DNA of 64,000 nt. Origin: Bradyrhizobium sp. ORS 375 (GTDB lineage: Bacteria > Pseudomonadota > Alphaproteobacteria > Rhizobiales > Xanthobacteraceae). The stretch spans positions 28,235 to 92,234 of the forward strand of contig NZ_CAFI01000420.1 of assembly GCF_000239775.1 (NCBI RefSeq). The letters run 5' to 3'. Within the stretch, counting starts at the first letter, position 1. Each line of letters opens with the position of its first letter. Below, piece after piece: positions 52,917 to 64,000 of the stretch. The notes beneath the pieces are model-generated. The model ran no database searches. It was not told the origin of the DNA and saw only the letters and a list, made by a program, of their open reading frames with translations. The translations under genes and the position numbers were made by a program.

Positions 52917-53840
52917 TCAGGCCGGCCAGCGCTGTGCTTTGCTCACGACAAAGTCACGGAACACTTGCACGCGCGCGACCGTCTTCAACTCCTCCGGATA
53001 GACGAAGTAGGTGTCGAGCTGGATCGAGTCGGACTCGCCGAACAACTGCACCAGTCGGCTGTTCTCCTCGACGAGATAGTCGGGCAGTGCGGCGATGCCG
53101 AGCCCCTGCTGGCAGGCGCGGACGAGGCCGAGGATGTTGTTGACGCGGAAATAGGCCTCGCGCGGACCGGAGCCGTTCCGTCCGGCGTCGACCAGCCAGC
53201 TGCGGTTCTGCAGATGCGGAGCGACCTGACCGTCGGCCAGCATGATGATGCGATGATCATCGAGCTCGTCGAGCGTCCGCGGCGTGCCGAAGCGCTTCAC
53301 ATATTCGGGAGAACAATAGGCGTGGAAGCTGATCGCGAACAGCTTGCGCTGGATGAGATCGGGCTGCGTCGGCTTGCGGGTGCGGATCGCGACGTCCGCC
53401 TCACGCATCGACAGGTCCAGCTCCTCGTCGGTCACGATCAGCGAGATCCGGATCTCCGGATACATCGCGGTGAATTCGCCGAGCCGCGGGATCAGCCAGT
53501 TGATGCCGACACCCGGTGTGGTCGTGATCTTGAGATCGCCGCTCGGCCGCTCGCGGCTGTCGGTCAGCTTGGCGCGTGCGGCCTGCAGCTGCATGAAGAC
53601 GTCGTGCGCCGTCCGGAACAGCAGGTCGCCCTGCTCGGTCAGGATGAGGCCGCGCGCGTGACGATGAAACAGCGAGACCGCGAGCTCCTGCTCCAGCGCG
53701 CTGACCTGGCGCGACACTGCCGATTGCGACAGCCCGAGCTGCTCCCCGGCATGCGTGAAGCTGCCTGCTTCCGCCGCTGCGTGAAACACCTTCAGCTTGT
53801 CCCAATCCATATCCGTAAATCCATCCCGTGAACGTGGCAT
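52917..53840 (-). CDS. LysR-family transcriptional regulator
   Basis: This regulator of about 307 residues has an N-terminal winged helix MDWDKLKVFHAAAEAGSFTH, AGEQLGLSQSAVSRQVSALE and a periplasmic-binding-protein-like effector domain (DLKITTTPGVGINWLIPRLG onward). Start candidates are 53840 (used here, seven bases after trxB) and 53810, where MDWDK begins; the HTH begins at the latter. It follows trxB on the same strand, so it is probably co-transcribed and may respond to redox state (inference). Effector and targets are unknown. Confidence 0.9.
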   Translation of the reverse strand: MPRSRDGFTDMDWDKLKVFHAAAEAGSFTHAGEQLGLSQSAVSRQVSALEQELAVSLFHRHARGLILTEQGDLLFRTAHDVFMQLQAARAKLTDSRERPSGDLKITTTPGVGINWLIPRLGEFTAMYPEIRISLIVTDEELDLSMREADVAIRTRKPTQPDLIQRKLFAISFHAYCSPEYVKRFGTPRTLDELDDHRIIMLADGQVAPHLQNRSWLVDAGRNGSGPREAYFRVNNILGLVRACQQGLGIAALPDYLVEENSRLVQLFGESDSIQLDTYFVYPEELKTVARVQVFRDFVVSKAQRWPA

Positions 53841-53847
53841 CGTCAGT

Positions 53848-54930
<1,083 letters not shown>

Positions 54931-55095
54931 CTATGCAAGAATTGCAACGCATCTCGGCGAATTTTCCCTTCACGACCCGGTCAACAGGGGAAATCTAGAG
55001 TAATAAAATTGCGCAAATTCACCGGCTTGCGCTAAGAGATTGCCGTCCGCCCGGGGGCCTGCCTCCCGCCTGTTCCCGCCAGCCCCTAAATCCCC

Positions 55096-55575
55096 GTGAC
55101 CAAGAATCTTGACGAGATCGATCTCAAAATCCTGAGCGAAATTCAGGCCGACGGCAGGATCACCAATGTGGAACTGGCCAAGCGGGTTGGCATCTCGCCG
55201 CCGCCGTGCCTGCGGCGGGTCCGGACCCTGGAAGAGGAAGGCTACATCACCGGCTATCGGGGCTTGCTCGACCCGCGCAAGCTCGGCTTCGACGTCACCG
55301 TGTTCGCCTCGGTCCACCTGTCGAGCCAGGCCGACGCGGACCTGAAGGCATTCGAGGAGTTCGTCCGGTCCGAGCCGCTGGTGCGGGAGTGCTGGATGCT
55401 GTCCGGCGAGGTCGACTTCATCCTGAAATGCGTGGCGCCGGACATGGCGACGTTCCAGGAATTCGTGACACATCTGACGGCGGCGCCGCATGTGCGCAAT
55501 GTGCGAACGTCGCTGGTGCTGCACAACTCGAAATACGAGGCGGCGGTGCCGCTTGAGGTCAAGGGACGCAGCTAA
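55096..55575 (+). CDS. Lrp/AsnC-family transcriptional regulator
   Basis: This 159-residue regulator begins at GTG (55096). The HTH is LDEIDLKILSEIQADGRITN with VELAKRVGISPPPCLRRVRT, and the RAM ligand domain contains CWMLSGEVDFILKCVAPDMA. It is divergent from trxB. Such proteins form octamers that respond to amino acids; the ligand here is unknown. It is followed by a palindromic repeat at 55585-55686. Confidence 0.93.
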   Translation: MTKNLDEIDLKILSEIQADGRITNVELAKRVGISPPPCLRRVRTLEEEGYITGYRGLLDPRKLGFDVTVFASVHLSSQADADLKAFEEFVRSEPLVRECWMLSGEVDFILKCVAPDMATFQEFVTHLTAAPHVRNVRTSLVLHNSKYEAAVPLEVKGRS

Positions 55576-55584
55576 GTCTCGGCG

Positions 55585-55686
55585 GTCATTCCGGGGCAGC
55601 CCCGCAGGGGCTGAACCCGGAATCTCGAGATTGCACGCTCAGCTCTGGATTCCGGGTTCGATGCTGGCGCATCGCTCCGGAATGAC
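55585..55686. repeat. Intergenic palindromic repeat, nested-hairpin type
   Basis: Outer arms GTCATTCCGG (55585-55594) and CCGGAATGAC (55677-55686) are exact inverted copies. Inside are three further stems: AGCCCC/GGGGCT near 55598-55612, AACCCGGAATC/GATTCCGGGTT (55614-55624/55648-55658) and CGATGC/GCATCG near 55659-55674. The 102-base unit folds as a cruciform and matches the GTCATTCCGG-type dispersed repeats of Bradyrhizobium and relatives. It may also stop transcription between the convergent lrp and doxX genes. Confidence 0.82.
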
Positions 55687-55703
55687 GCCCCAAATAGACG
55701 GGC

Positions 55704-56108
55704 TCAGCTCTTCTTGCGCAGCAGCGCGTCGAGGCTGAACGGGCCGCCGCCGGCCGTCGCCAAATACAGGCAGGAGAAGCAGAACGCGATCGCCGCGGTG
55801 CCGTTGTTCAGCAGCGGCAGCCAGACCGGCTCGCCGGTCTTGAACATGTGGCCGAGGAAATAGGCGAAGGCCATCTGGCCCGAGAGGATGAATGCGACCG
55901 GCCGCGTGAGCAGGCCGACCATCAGCAGCGCGCCGAGCACGAGCTCGATCATGCCGGCCGTGTAGATCAGCGGCGGGACGTTGGCGAAGTACGGGATCAC
56001 CGGAAACTTGAAGATCTTCGCCACGCCGTACTGAAACAGCAGAAGGCCTATGATGAAGCGAAACAGGCTGAGCACAGCCGGTTGCCATTTCGAGAGCATC
56101 TGCTCCAT
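55704..56108 (-). CDS. DoxX-family membrane protein
   Basis: This 134-residue protein has four membrane helices, starting LFRFIIGLLLFQYGVAKIFK and including YFANVPPLIYTAGMIELVLG and YFLGHMFKTGEPVWLPLLNN. DoxX proteins are linked to thiosulfate/quinone redox or to oxidative-stress complexes in other bacteria. GGGGATG precedes the ATG. It stands alone between lrp and greA; a specific role cannot be stated. Confidence 0.88.
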   Translation of the reverse strand: MEQMLSKWQPAVLSLFRFIIGLLLFQYGVAKIFKFPVIPYFANVPPLIYTAGMIELVLGALLMVGLLTRPVAFILSGQMAFAYFLGHMFKTGEPVWLPLLNNGTAAIAFCFSCLYLATAGGGPFSLDALLRKKS

Positions 56109-56290
56109 GTCTGATCATCCCCCAAATCAAAGTCATCATGATGCGGCGCGAGCGCCGGGCCGGTTCGAGCGGCGCGGCTCGCCGATCCCTGCACTAGCCC
56201 ATTCACTAAACCCCGTCACCGCCGCGTATCTTCCGGTCCCGATGAATTGACCAGGTGCTGGCGAATGTCTTCAGGCCGGTCGCGGACCCG

Positions 56291-56322
56291 TAAAACGAGA
56301 AAGAGCTGCGCTTTCGCGCAGC
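56291..56322 (-). terminator. Intrinsic terminator after greA
   Basis: On the minus strand GCTGCGC/GCGCAGC with loop GAAA (56305-56322) is followed by CTCTTTCTCGTTTT, 31 bases past the greA stop. Confidence 0.7.
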
Positions 56323-56352
56323 CCTTGTTGAAACCGGCGTTTTCAATATGGC

Positions 56353-56829
56353 TCAGCGCCACTCGACCTTGGCGATCTCATAGGACTTCGCGCCGCCCGG
56401 AGCCATCACCTCCACGGTGGTCCCCATCTTCTTGCCGATCAGCGCGCGCGCCAGCGGCGAGGTAATCGAGATCTTGCCTTTCTTGGCGTCCGCCTCGACC
56501 TCGCCGACGATCTGCCAAACCGCCTTCTTCTCGGTGTCCTCGTCGATCAGAGTCACGGTCGCGCCGAACTTGATCGTGTCGCCGGACAGCTTGGTGACGT
56601 CGATGATGTCGGCGCGCGCGAGCTTGTCTTCGAGCTCGGCGATGCGGCCTTCATTGTGCGACTGCTCTTCCTTGGCGGCGTGATATTCCGCATTCTCCGA
56701 CAGGTCGCCATGCGAGCGCGCTTCGGCGATATGCTCGATGATGCGCGGGCGGTCCACCGACTGTCGCTGCTTCAGCTCGGTCTCCAGCGCGGCGTAGCCG
56801 CCCGCAGTCATGGGAACCTTTTCAACCAT
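56353..56829 (-). CDS. greA: Transcription elongation factor GreA
   Basis: This 158-residue protein, the standard length, rescues backtracked RNA polymerase by stimulating transcript cleavage. It has the coiled-coil finger with acidic tip region [20 protein letters not shown] and the C-terminal FKBP-like domain ([20 protein letters not shown]). Start at 56829 ([12 protein letters not shown]); a 16-codon longer frame lacks conservation. It is followed by its own terminator. Confidence 0.96.
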   Translation of the reverse strand: MVEKVPMTAGGYAALETELKQRQSVDRPRIIEHIAEARSHGDLSENAEYHAAKEEQSHNEGRIAELEDKLARADIIDVTKLSGDTIKFGATVTLIDEDTEKKAVWQIVGEVEADAKKGKISITSPLARALIGKKMGTTVEVMAPGGAKSYEIAKVEWR

Positions 56830-57040
56830 CTCTTCTCGTCCTTCAGTCGTGCGGGCTGGGCCGCGCACGATCAGCATCTCCAGAATGGGCCTTTAGGACC
56901 CAAAAGCATAGCCGCTCGGCCCGATGATAGCGACCCGTCAAAGGCCGGACCAACATCAAACGGAGCGGCGAGTTCCTGCCGAGAGGCTTTATTTCCGATT
57001 ATTGCCAACCGCTTAGCGGGCTCTCGCCCGCGCCACGCGA

Positions 57041-60505
<3,465 letters not shown>

Positions 60506-60543
60506 TCAAGCTCACGGGCAAGAAACGGCAGAGATTTAGGCAC

Positions 60544-60572
60544 AAAAAAAGGGCGCGCGTGCCGCGCGTCCC
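60544..60572 (-). terminator. Hairpin-T terminator between tRNA-Cys and carB
   Basis: On the minus strand a very stable stem (GGG and CGCGCG paired with CGCGCG and CCC, one bulge, loop of three; 60551-60572) is followed by seven T (60544-60550), 40 bases before the carB ATG. It could end the tRNA-Cys transcript or act as a carB attenuator. Confidence 0.75.
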
Positions 60573-60750
60573 CGAAGGCCAAGGGAAGGCCAAGGCGCGA
60601 CCAGTGCTCGCGCGCGAGCGGTCTTTAGACCAGTTTCCTCTGAGCGAAAAGGGTTTTGGGCCGAAATCAACGGCCAATTTGGCCCGGGTGGGGCGGATGG
60701 CCGCTGGAGAACCTTAGCCCGCCGAGCAGAAGCTGCGCAGCAGCGCAGGC

Positions 60751-60827
60751 TGGAGGCCCGGCCTGGACTTGAACCAGGTTCAAGAGCGTTGCACCGCTCT
60801 TCGCGTCGTAGCTTCCGCCACCGGGCC
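60751..60827 (-). tRNA. Unusual tRNA-Cys(GCA)-like gene
   Basis: This is a 77-base tRNA gene with encoded CCA. The acceptor stem GGCCCGG/CCGGGCC is a perfect 7 bp, the discriminator is T73 (cysteine identity), and the T-arm CCTGG-TTCAAGT-CCAGG is canonical. Two parts are odd. The anticodon arm pairs AAGAGCG with CGCTCTT, a 7-bp stem leaving the 6-base loop GTGCAA (or 5 bp with an 8-base loop), within which GCA follows a T. The D-stem has only 3 bp (GCG/CGC) and its loop GAAGCTACGA lacks the GG pair that docks to the T-loop. It may be a minor or specialised tRNA-Cys, or one in decay; a normal tRNA-Cys should be elsewhere. Confidence 0.72.
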
Positions 60828-60925
60828 GGGAGCGATCTTACCTCTCACGGGCCCGTGAGCCAGTCCATGTTTCCATTAACCCTAATCCGGTTGCAGGAGA
60901 TGACGCGGCTGCAGCACAAGGCAGG

Positions 60926-61642
60926 TCAGGTTCCGCTCACCGGCCGCGCCACGAAGGTCATCCGCCAGGGATTGTGGCCGATGTTCTTGGGCGCCCGGAC
61001 CGCGCTGAAACCGGCCTTCTTCAGCCGCGCGAGAATGTCGGCCTCGCTGTAGCGCTGCAGGCCGACCTTGGTGCGCAGCTGCCGGTAATCGGACAAGGCG
61101 GTGGCGACCAGGCCCACCAGGGCATCCTTGAGAAAGCCGTCGCGCGCGGCGAACCGCAGCAGCGCCAGGACGTCTCTCCCCATGCCGACCTCCGGCTGCA
61201 GGATGTCGCCGAGAACGAACTTTCCTGAAGGCTTGAGCAGCCGGCGGATGACCGCCAGCGCCGCATCGAACTCGCTAGCGCTCATATATTGCGCAACCGA
61301 GTTCATGACGACGAGGTCGACCGAAGCTTCCTGCATGTTGCGCAGCTCGTCGAGGGAGCGGACGCGGATCTTGGTATTGGGCGCAAAGCGCGCGATCAGC
61401 CGGCCGCGCACACCAGGCGCAGGTTCGGCCAGGATCAATGTCATGCAGGCGTCCGCCACCTTGCCTGCCGACAGCGCCTCGCCGCAGGAATAGTCGAGCA
61501 CGACGGCATCGGGTGAGGGGATGTAGCCCACGATGTCGCGCGCGATCCCCTGAAAGTGCAGGTCGCGATGCAGCTTGCTCGCATAGATCGTGTGCGTGGA
61601 ATCGTAATAGTCGATCCAGTCGTCCATGGCGGGTTCCGGCAA
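60926..61642 (-). CDS. Class I SAM-dependent methyltransferase
   Basis: This protein of about 238 residues has a methyltransferase fold: motif I VVLDYSCGEALSAGKVADAC, acidic motif II region LILAEPAPG, VDLVVMNSVAQYM (motif IV) and LKPSGKFVLGDIL (motif VI-like). A basic C-terminal part contains LLRFAARDGFLKDALVGLVA. TTG at 61642 has AAGGAA seven bases upstream; the ATG at 61627 is the alternative. Motif I has Ser-Cys-Gly in place of Gly-x-Gly. The substrate is unknown. Confidence 0.82.
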   Translation of the reverse strand: MPEPAMDDWIDYYDSTHTIYASKLHRDLHFQGIARDIVGYIPSPDAVVLDYSCGEALSAGKVADACMTLILAEPAPGVRGRLIARFAPNTKIRVRSLDELRNMQEASVDLVVMNSVAQYMSASEFDAALAVIRRLLKPSGKFVLGDILQPEVGMGRDVLALLRFAARDGFLKDALVGLVATALSDYRQLRTKVGLQRYSEADILARLKKAGFSAVRAPKNIGHNPWRMTFVARPVSGT

Positions 61643-61735
61643 ACACAGTTCCTTGATCGGAACTGCAGGGGTCAGCGAGCGTTAACGGGTCCGATCACCC
61701 GTGTCCATCGCTGCTTCTAACAGGAAGGCTGACCC

Positions 61736-62263
61736 GTGAGTAAGGCAAAGACCGACAAGACTGCCCCCGAGCTCGATACCCCGACCGATCTGTCGCCGGA
61801 TGCCGTGAACAAGATTTCGACGGCTCTGAACACTCTGCTGGCCGACGCCTTCGCGCTGTATCTCAAGACCAAGAACTTCCATTGGCACGTCAGTGGCCGG
61901 CATTTTCATGACTATCACGAGATGCTGGACGAGCAGTCGGATGCGATCTTCGCCACCACGGACCAGCTGGCCGAGCGGGTCCGCAAGCTCGGCGGCACCA
62001 CGCTGAAATCGATCAGCCAGGTCAGCAAGCTGCAGACCATCAAGGACAACAACGAGGAGTATGTGCCGCCGCGCGAGATGCTGCGGGAGTTGATGGAGGA
62101 CAACAAGCACATCGCCGCCGCGATGCGGAAGGCGCACGAATTGTGCGACGACAATGACGATCCGGCGACCGCAGGCCTGCTCGAGACCTTCATCGACGAG
62201 ACCGAGCGGCGCACCTGGTTCCTGTTCGAGGCGAGCCGCCAGGAAGGCAGCAATGCGGCGTAA
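61736..62263 (+). CDS. dps: Dps-type DNA-protecting ferritin
   Basis: This 175-residue protein starts at GTG (61736) and oxidises and stores iron in a 12-subunit shell, protecting DNA. The ferroxidase site residues appear in LYLKTKNFHWHVSGRHFHDY and HEMLDEQSDAIFATTDQLAE. A lysine-rich N-terminal tail (SKAKTDKTAPELD) could bind DNA. Length and helices are typical. It is divergent from the methyltransferase. Confidence 0.93.
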   Translation: MSKAKTDKTAPELDTPTDLSPDAVNKISTALNTLLADAFALYLKTKNFHWHVSGRHFHDYHEMLDEQSDAIFATTDQLAERVRKLGGTTLKSISQVSKLQTIKDNNEEYVPPREMLRELMEDNKHIAAAMRKAHELCDDNDDPATAGLLETFIDETERRTWFLFEASRQEGSNAA

Positions 62264-62291
62264 GCCGATCATCCGATACGATCTGAAAGGG

Positions 62292-62326
62292 GACGCGCTG
62301 CGACGACGTGGCGCGTCTCTTGTCGT
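62292..62326 (+). terminator. Possible terminator after dps
   Basis: GACGCGC (62292-62298) pairs with GCGCGTC (62311-62317) across a 12-base loop, followed by TCTTGTCGTTT. The imperfect T tract makes this moderate evidence. Confidence 0.4.
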
Positions 62327-62346
62327 TTGCCTTGGGAGTGCGCCGC

Positions 62347-63240
62347 TCAGAGCGTGTTGAGCGGCACCTTCAGGAACCGTCGCCCGCTCTGGTCCGGCGT
62401 TGGCAGTCGTCCTGCGTTCATGTTGACCTGCAGCGAGGGGATGATCAGCTTCGGCATCTCCAGCGTGCGGTCGCGGGCCTCGCGGGCGGCCACGAACTCA
62501 TCTTCGGTGATGCCGTCGCGGACATGGATGTTGTGGGCGCGCTGCTCGGCGACGGTGGTCTCCCAGCGGATGTCGCGGCCATTCGGGCCGTAGTCATGGC
62601 ACATGAACAGCCGCATCGCATCTGGCAGCTCCAGCACCCGGCGGATCGAGCGATACAGCGTGCGCGCATCGCCACCCGGAAAATCGGCGCGGGCCGAGCC
62701 GCCATCGGGCATGAACAGCGTGTCGCCGACGAACGCGGCGTCGCCGATCACATGGGTCATGCAGGCCGGCGTATGACCCGGCGTATGCATTGCGAACCCG
62801 GTCATGCCGCCGATCTCATAGCTGTCGCCATCCTGGAACAGGCGGTCGAACTGGCTGCCATCGCGCTGGAACTCGGTGCCCTCGTTGAAGATCTTGCCGA
62901 AGGTCTCCTGCACGATCCGGATGTTGACGCCGATCCCGATCTTGCCGCCCAGCTTGGACTGGATGTAGGGCGCGGCCGACAGGTGATCGGCATGGACATG
63001 GGTTTCGATGAGCCACTCCAGGCGCCAGCCGTTGCTCTGGATCAGACGAATGATCTTGTCGGCCGAAACCGGCGCAACTCGGCCGGAGGCGTAATCGATG
63101 TCCATCACGGAATCGATCACGGCGCAGGCGGGCGAGTTCGGGTCCTTGACCACATAGCTCACCGTATTGGTCGCCGGATCAAAGAAGGGGGTGATGTCGG
63201 GCTTCACTGACAGATCAACCGGATGCGGGATGCTGGGCAT
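62347..63240 (-). CDS. MBL-fold persulfide dioxygenase-like hydrolase
   Basis: This 297-residue metallo-beta-lactamase-fold enzyme has a metal-binding THVHADHLSAAPYI, GFAMHTPGHTPACMTHVIGD, AFVGDTLF and a distal CHDY histidine. This is the ETHE1/Blh type that oxidises glutathione persulfide to sulfite with a mono-iron centre. GGAGG precedes the ATG at 63240. The two genes upstream encode YeeE/YedE sulfur transporters, the usual partners in Blh/PmpAB sulfide-detoxification operons. Confidence 0.87.
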   Translation of the reverse strand: MPSIPHPVDLSVKPDITPFFDPATNTVSYVVKDPNSPACAVIDSVMDIDYASGRVAPVSADKIIRLIQSNGWRLEWLIETHVHADHLSAAPYIQSKLGGKIGIGVNIRIVQETFGKIFNEGTEFQRDGSQFDRLFQDGDSYEIGGMTGFAMHTPGHTPACMTHVIGDAAFVGDTLFMPDGGSARADFPGGDARTLYRSIRRVLELPDAMRLFMCHDYGPNGRDIRWETTVAEQRAHNIHVRDGITEDEFVAAREARDRTLEMPKLIIPSLQVNMNAGRLPTPDQSGRRFLKVPLNTL

Positions 63241-63269
63241 GTGAACCTCCGCCGAAGCGTATCTTCTTG

Positions 63270-63722
63270 TCATTCCGAAAGTGCAACGCCGAGCGCCGGC
63301 TGGCGGTTCGCGAGCATGCGCGCGGCGGCCATCCCGATCATCATCGCGATCACGAACAGGACGATCGCGGGCGAGCCGTAGCCGAGCGCGACAAAGGCCG
63401 GGCCTGGGCAGATGCCGGCAAGACCCCAGCCGATGCCGAAGATGGCCGGCCCTGTTGCGATGCGCCAATCCAGCGTCTGCGATGGCGGCAGATGGAAACG
63501 GTCGTCGAGGACAGGACGCCGGCGCCGGAAGATGAGCCGGAAACCAACGAAGGCGACACTGACGGCGCCCGCCATCACAAGCATGAGGCTGGGGTCCCAG
63601 CCGCCGGTGCGGATCGCCGCGATGTCGAGGAAGCCGAGCACCTTCTCCGGATTGGACATGCCGGAGAGAAGCAGGCCGAGCCCGAACACGAGGCCGATGA
63701 TGAACTGGATCAGGATGATCAT
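63270..63722 (-). CDS. YeeE/YedE (DUF6691) sulfur transport protein
   Basis: This 150-residue membrane protein has four helices and two conserved segments: FGLGLLLSGMSNPEKVLGFL and AIFGIGWGLAGICPGPAFVA, whose cysteine resembles the thiosulfate-relaying Cys of YeeE. It corresponds to the second half (PmpB) of a split YeeE/YedE transporter. Its start is seven bases from the stop of the gene upstream, so they are one operon with the persulfide dioxygenase. Confidence 0.9.
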   Translation of the reverse strand: MIILIQFIIGLVFGLGLLLSGMSNPEKVLGFLDIAAIRTGGWDPSLMLVMAGAVSVAFVGFRLIFRRRRPVLDDRFHLPPSQTLDWRIATGPAIFGIGWGLAGICPGPAFVALGYGSPAIVLFVIAMMIGMAAARMLANRQPALGVALSE

Positions 63723-63729
63723 GTCAGCC

Positions 63730-64000
63730 TCACATCACATGCCGGACGAGGAACGTGGTCGCGACCGCGGTGGCCATGAACACCAGGGTGGCGAGAATGG
63801 ATCGCGGCGACAGGCTGGCGATGCCGCAGACGCCATGGCCTGAGGTGCAGCCATTGCCCCAGACCGCGCCAAAGCCGACCAGCAATCCCGCCACCATGAG
63901 CGCCGTCGGGCCGACCTGGAGGAGGAGGGGCGGCATGCCCCCCGTCGTGACCCGCACCAGCAGGGCCGCGGCGACGAGGCCGGCGATAAAGGCGAGCCGG
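63730..64000 (-). CDS. YeeE/YedE family protein, partial (5' end beyond window)
   Basis: This is the C-terminal 89 residues of the first half (PmpA) of the transporter. The frame is open to the right edge ([20 protein letters not shown]). It contains [20 protein letters not shown], the Cys motif that carries sulfur, then [20 protein letters not shown]. An internal GTG at 63957 is not the true start. Confidence 0.88.
   Translation of the reverse strand, partial: RLAFIAGLVAAALLVRVTTGGMPPLLLQVGPTALMVAGLLVGFGAVWGNGCTSGHGVCGIASLSPRSILATLVFMATAVATTFLVRHVM

Noticed and set aside
60751-60827. Reading the unusual tRNA as tRNA-Leu or tRNA-Sec
   Set aside because: No long variable arm, T73 and GCA fit cysteine, and the acceptor stem is 7 bp rather than 8.

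Overview
This is a high-GC alphaproteobacterial chromosome segment, most likely Bradyrhizobium or a close relative. The evidence is the gene families, a CarB of about 1150 residues with the N-terminal insertion seen in this class, a tRNA-His 3' remnant with discriminator A73, GTG/TTG starts and dense ATGA overlaps. No taxonomic search was run, so the genus is an inference.

Layout. (1) 1-14.2 kb is an exopolysaccharide locus: a partial acyltransferase-3, two family-2 glycosyltransferases, an ExoY-type priming transferase, an ExoX/SyrA-like small membrane protein, an ExoQ/Wzy-like polymerase, an aldo/keto reductase, a GMC oxidoreductase, a GH26-like secreted hydrolase, a Wza-like export protein, a Wzc-like co-polymerase with broken ATPase motifs, a Gfo/Idh/MocA oxidoreductase and an SDR epimerase. 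A Crp/Fnr-type regulator closes the block. (2) 15.2-19.7 kb is a two-gene RND efflux system. (3) 19.8-22.5 kb is an integration scar: a 5'-truncated and frameshifted galE remnant fused to a nuoD 3' fragment, a tyrosine integrase, and the 3' half of a tRNA-His gene that looks like its att site. (4) 22.6-30.0 kb, minus strand, holds a DUF4399 protein, a zinc-ribbon/TM/FGE-like protein, and a 1675-residue membrane-anchored relative of SF1 helicases with destroyed Walker A and B motifs. (5) 30.9-44.1 kb is a porin followed by a type II secretion operon (gspD, a Sel1 protein, gspE-M and a GspC/N-like gene). (6) 44.1-49.5 kb contains a multicopper oxidase and a compact flavinylation module: FMN-binding periplasmic protein, ApbE, and a small membrane protein with candidate haem ligands. 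(7) 49.8-64 kb is more housekeeping in character: a ParA-like ATPase, dapA with a terminator-bearing leader, lysR-trxB, lrp, doxX, greA, carB, an unusual tRNA-Cys, a methyltransferase, dps, and a persulfide dioxygenase with YeeE/YedE sulfur transport genes running off the right edge.

How parts work together. The EPS genes supply priming, chain extension, decoration, polymerisation, export and trimming. The gsp operon is translationally coupled and nearly complete, but prepilin peptidase (GspO) is not in the window. The FMN-binding protein carries the SGAT flavinylation motif and the next gene is the enzyme that attaches FMN. The strongest candidate for something undescribed is the pseudo-helicase plus FGE-like pair, both predicted to cross the inner membrane. 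The second is the tRNA-Cys with a remodelled anticodon arm and D-loop.
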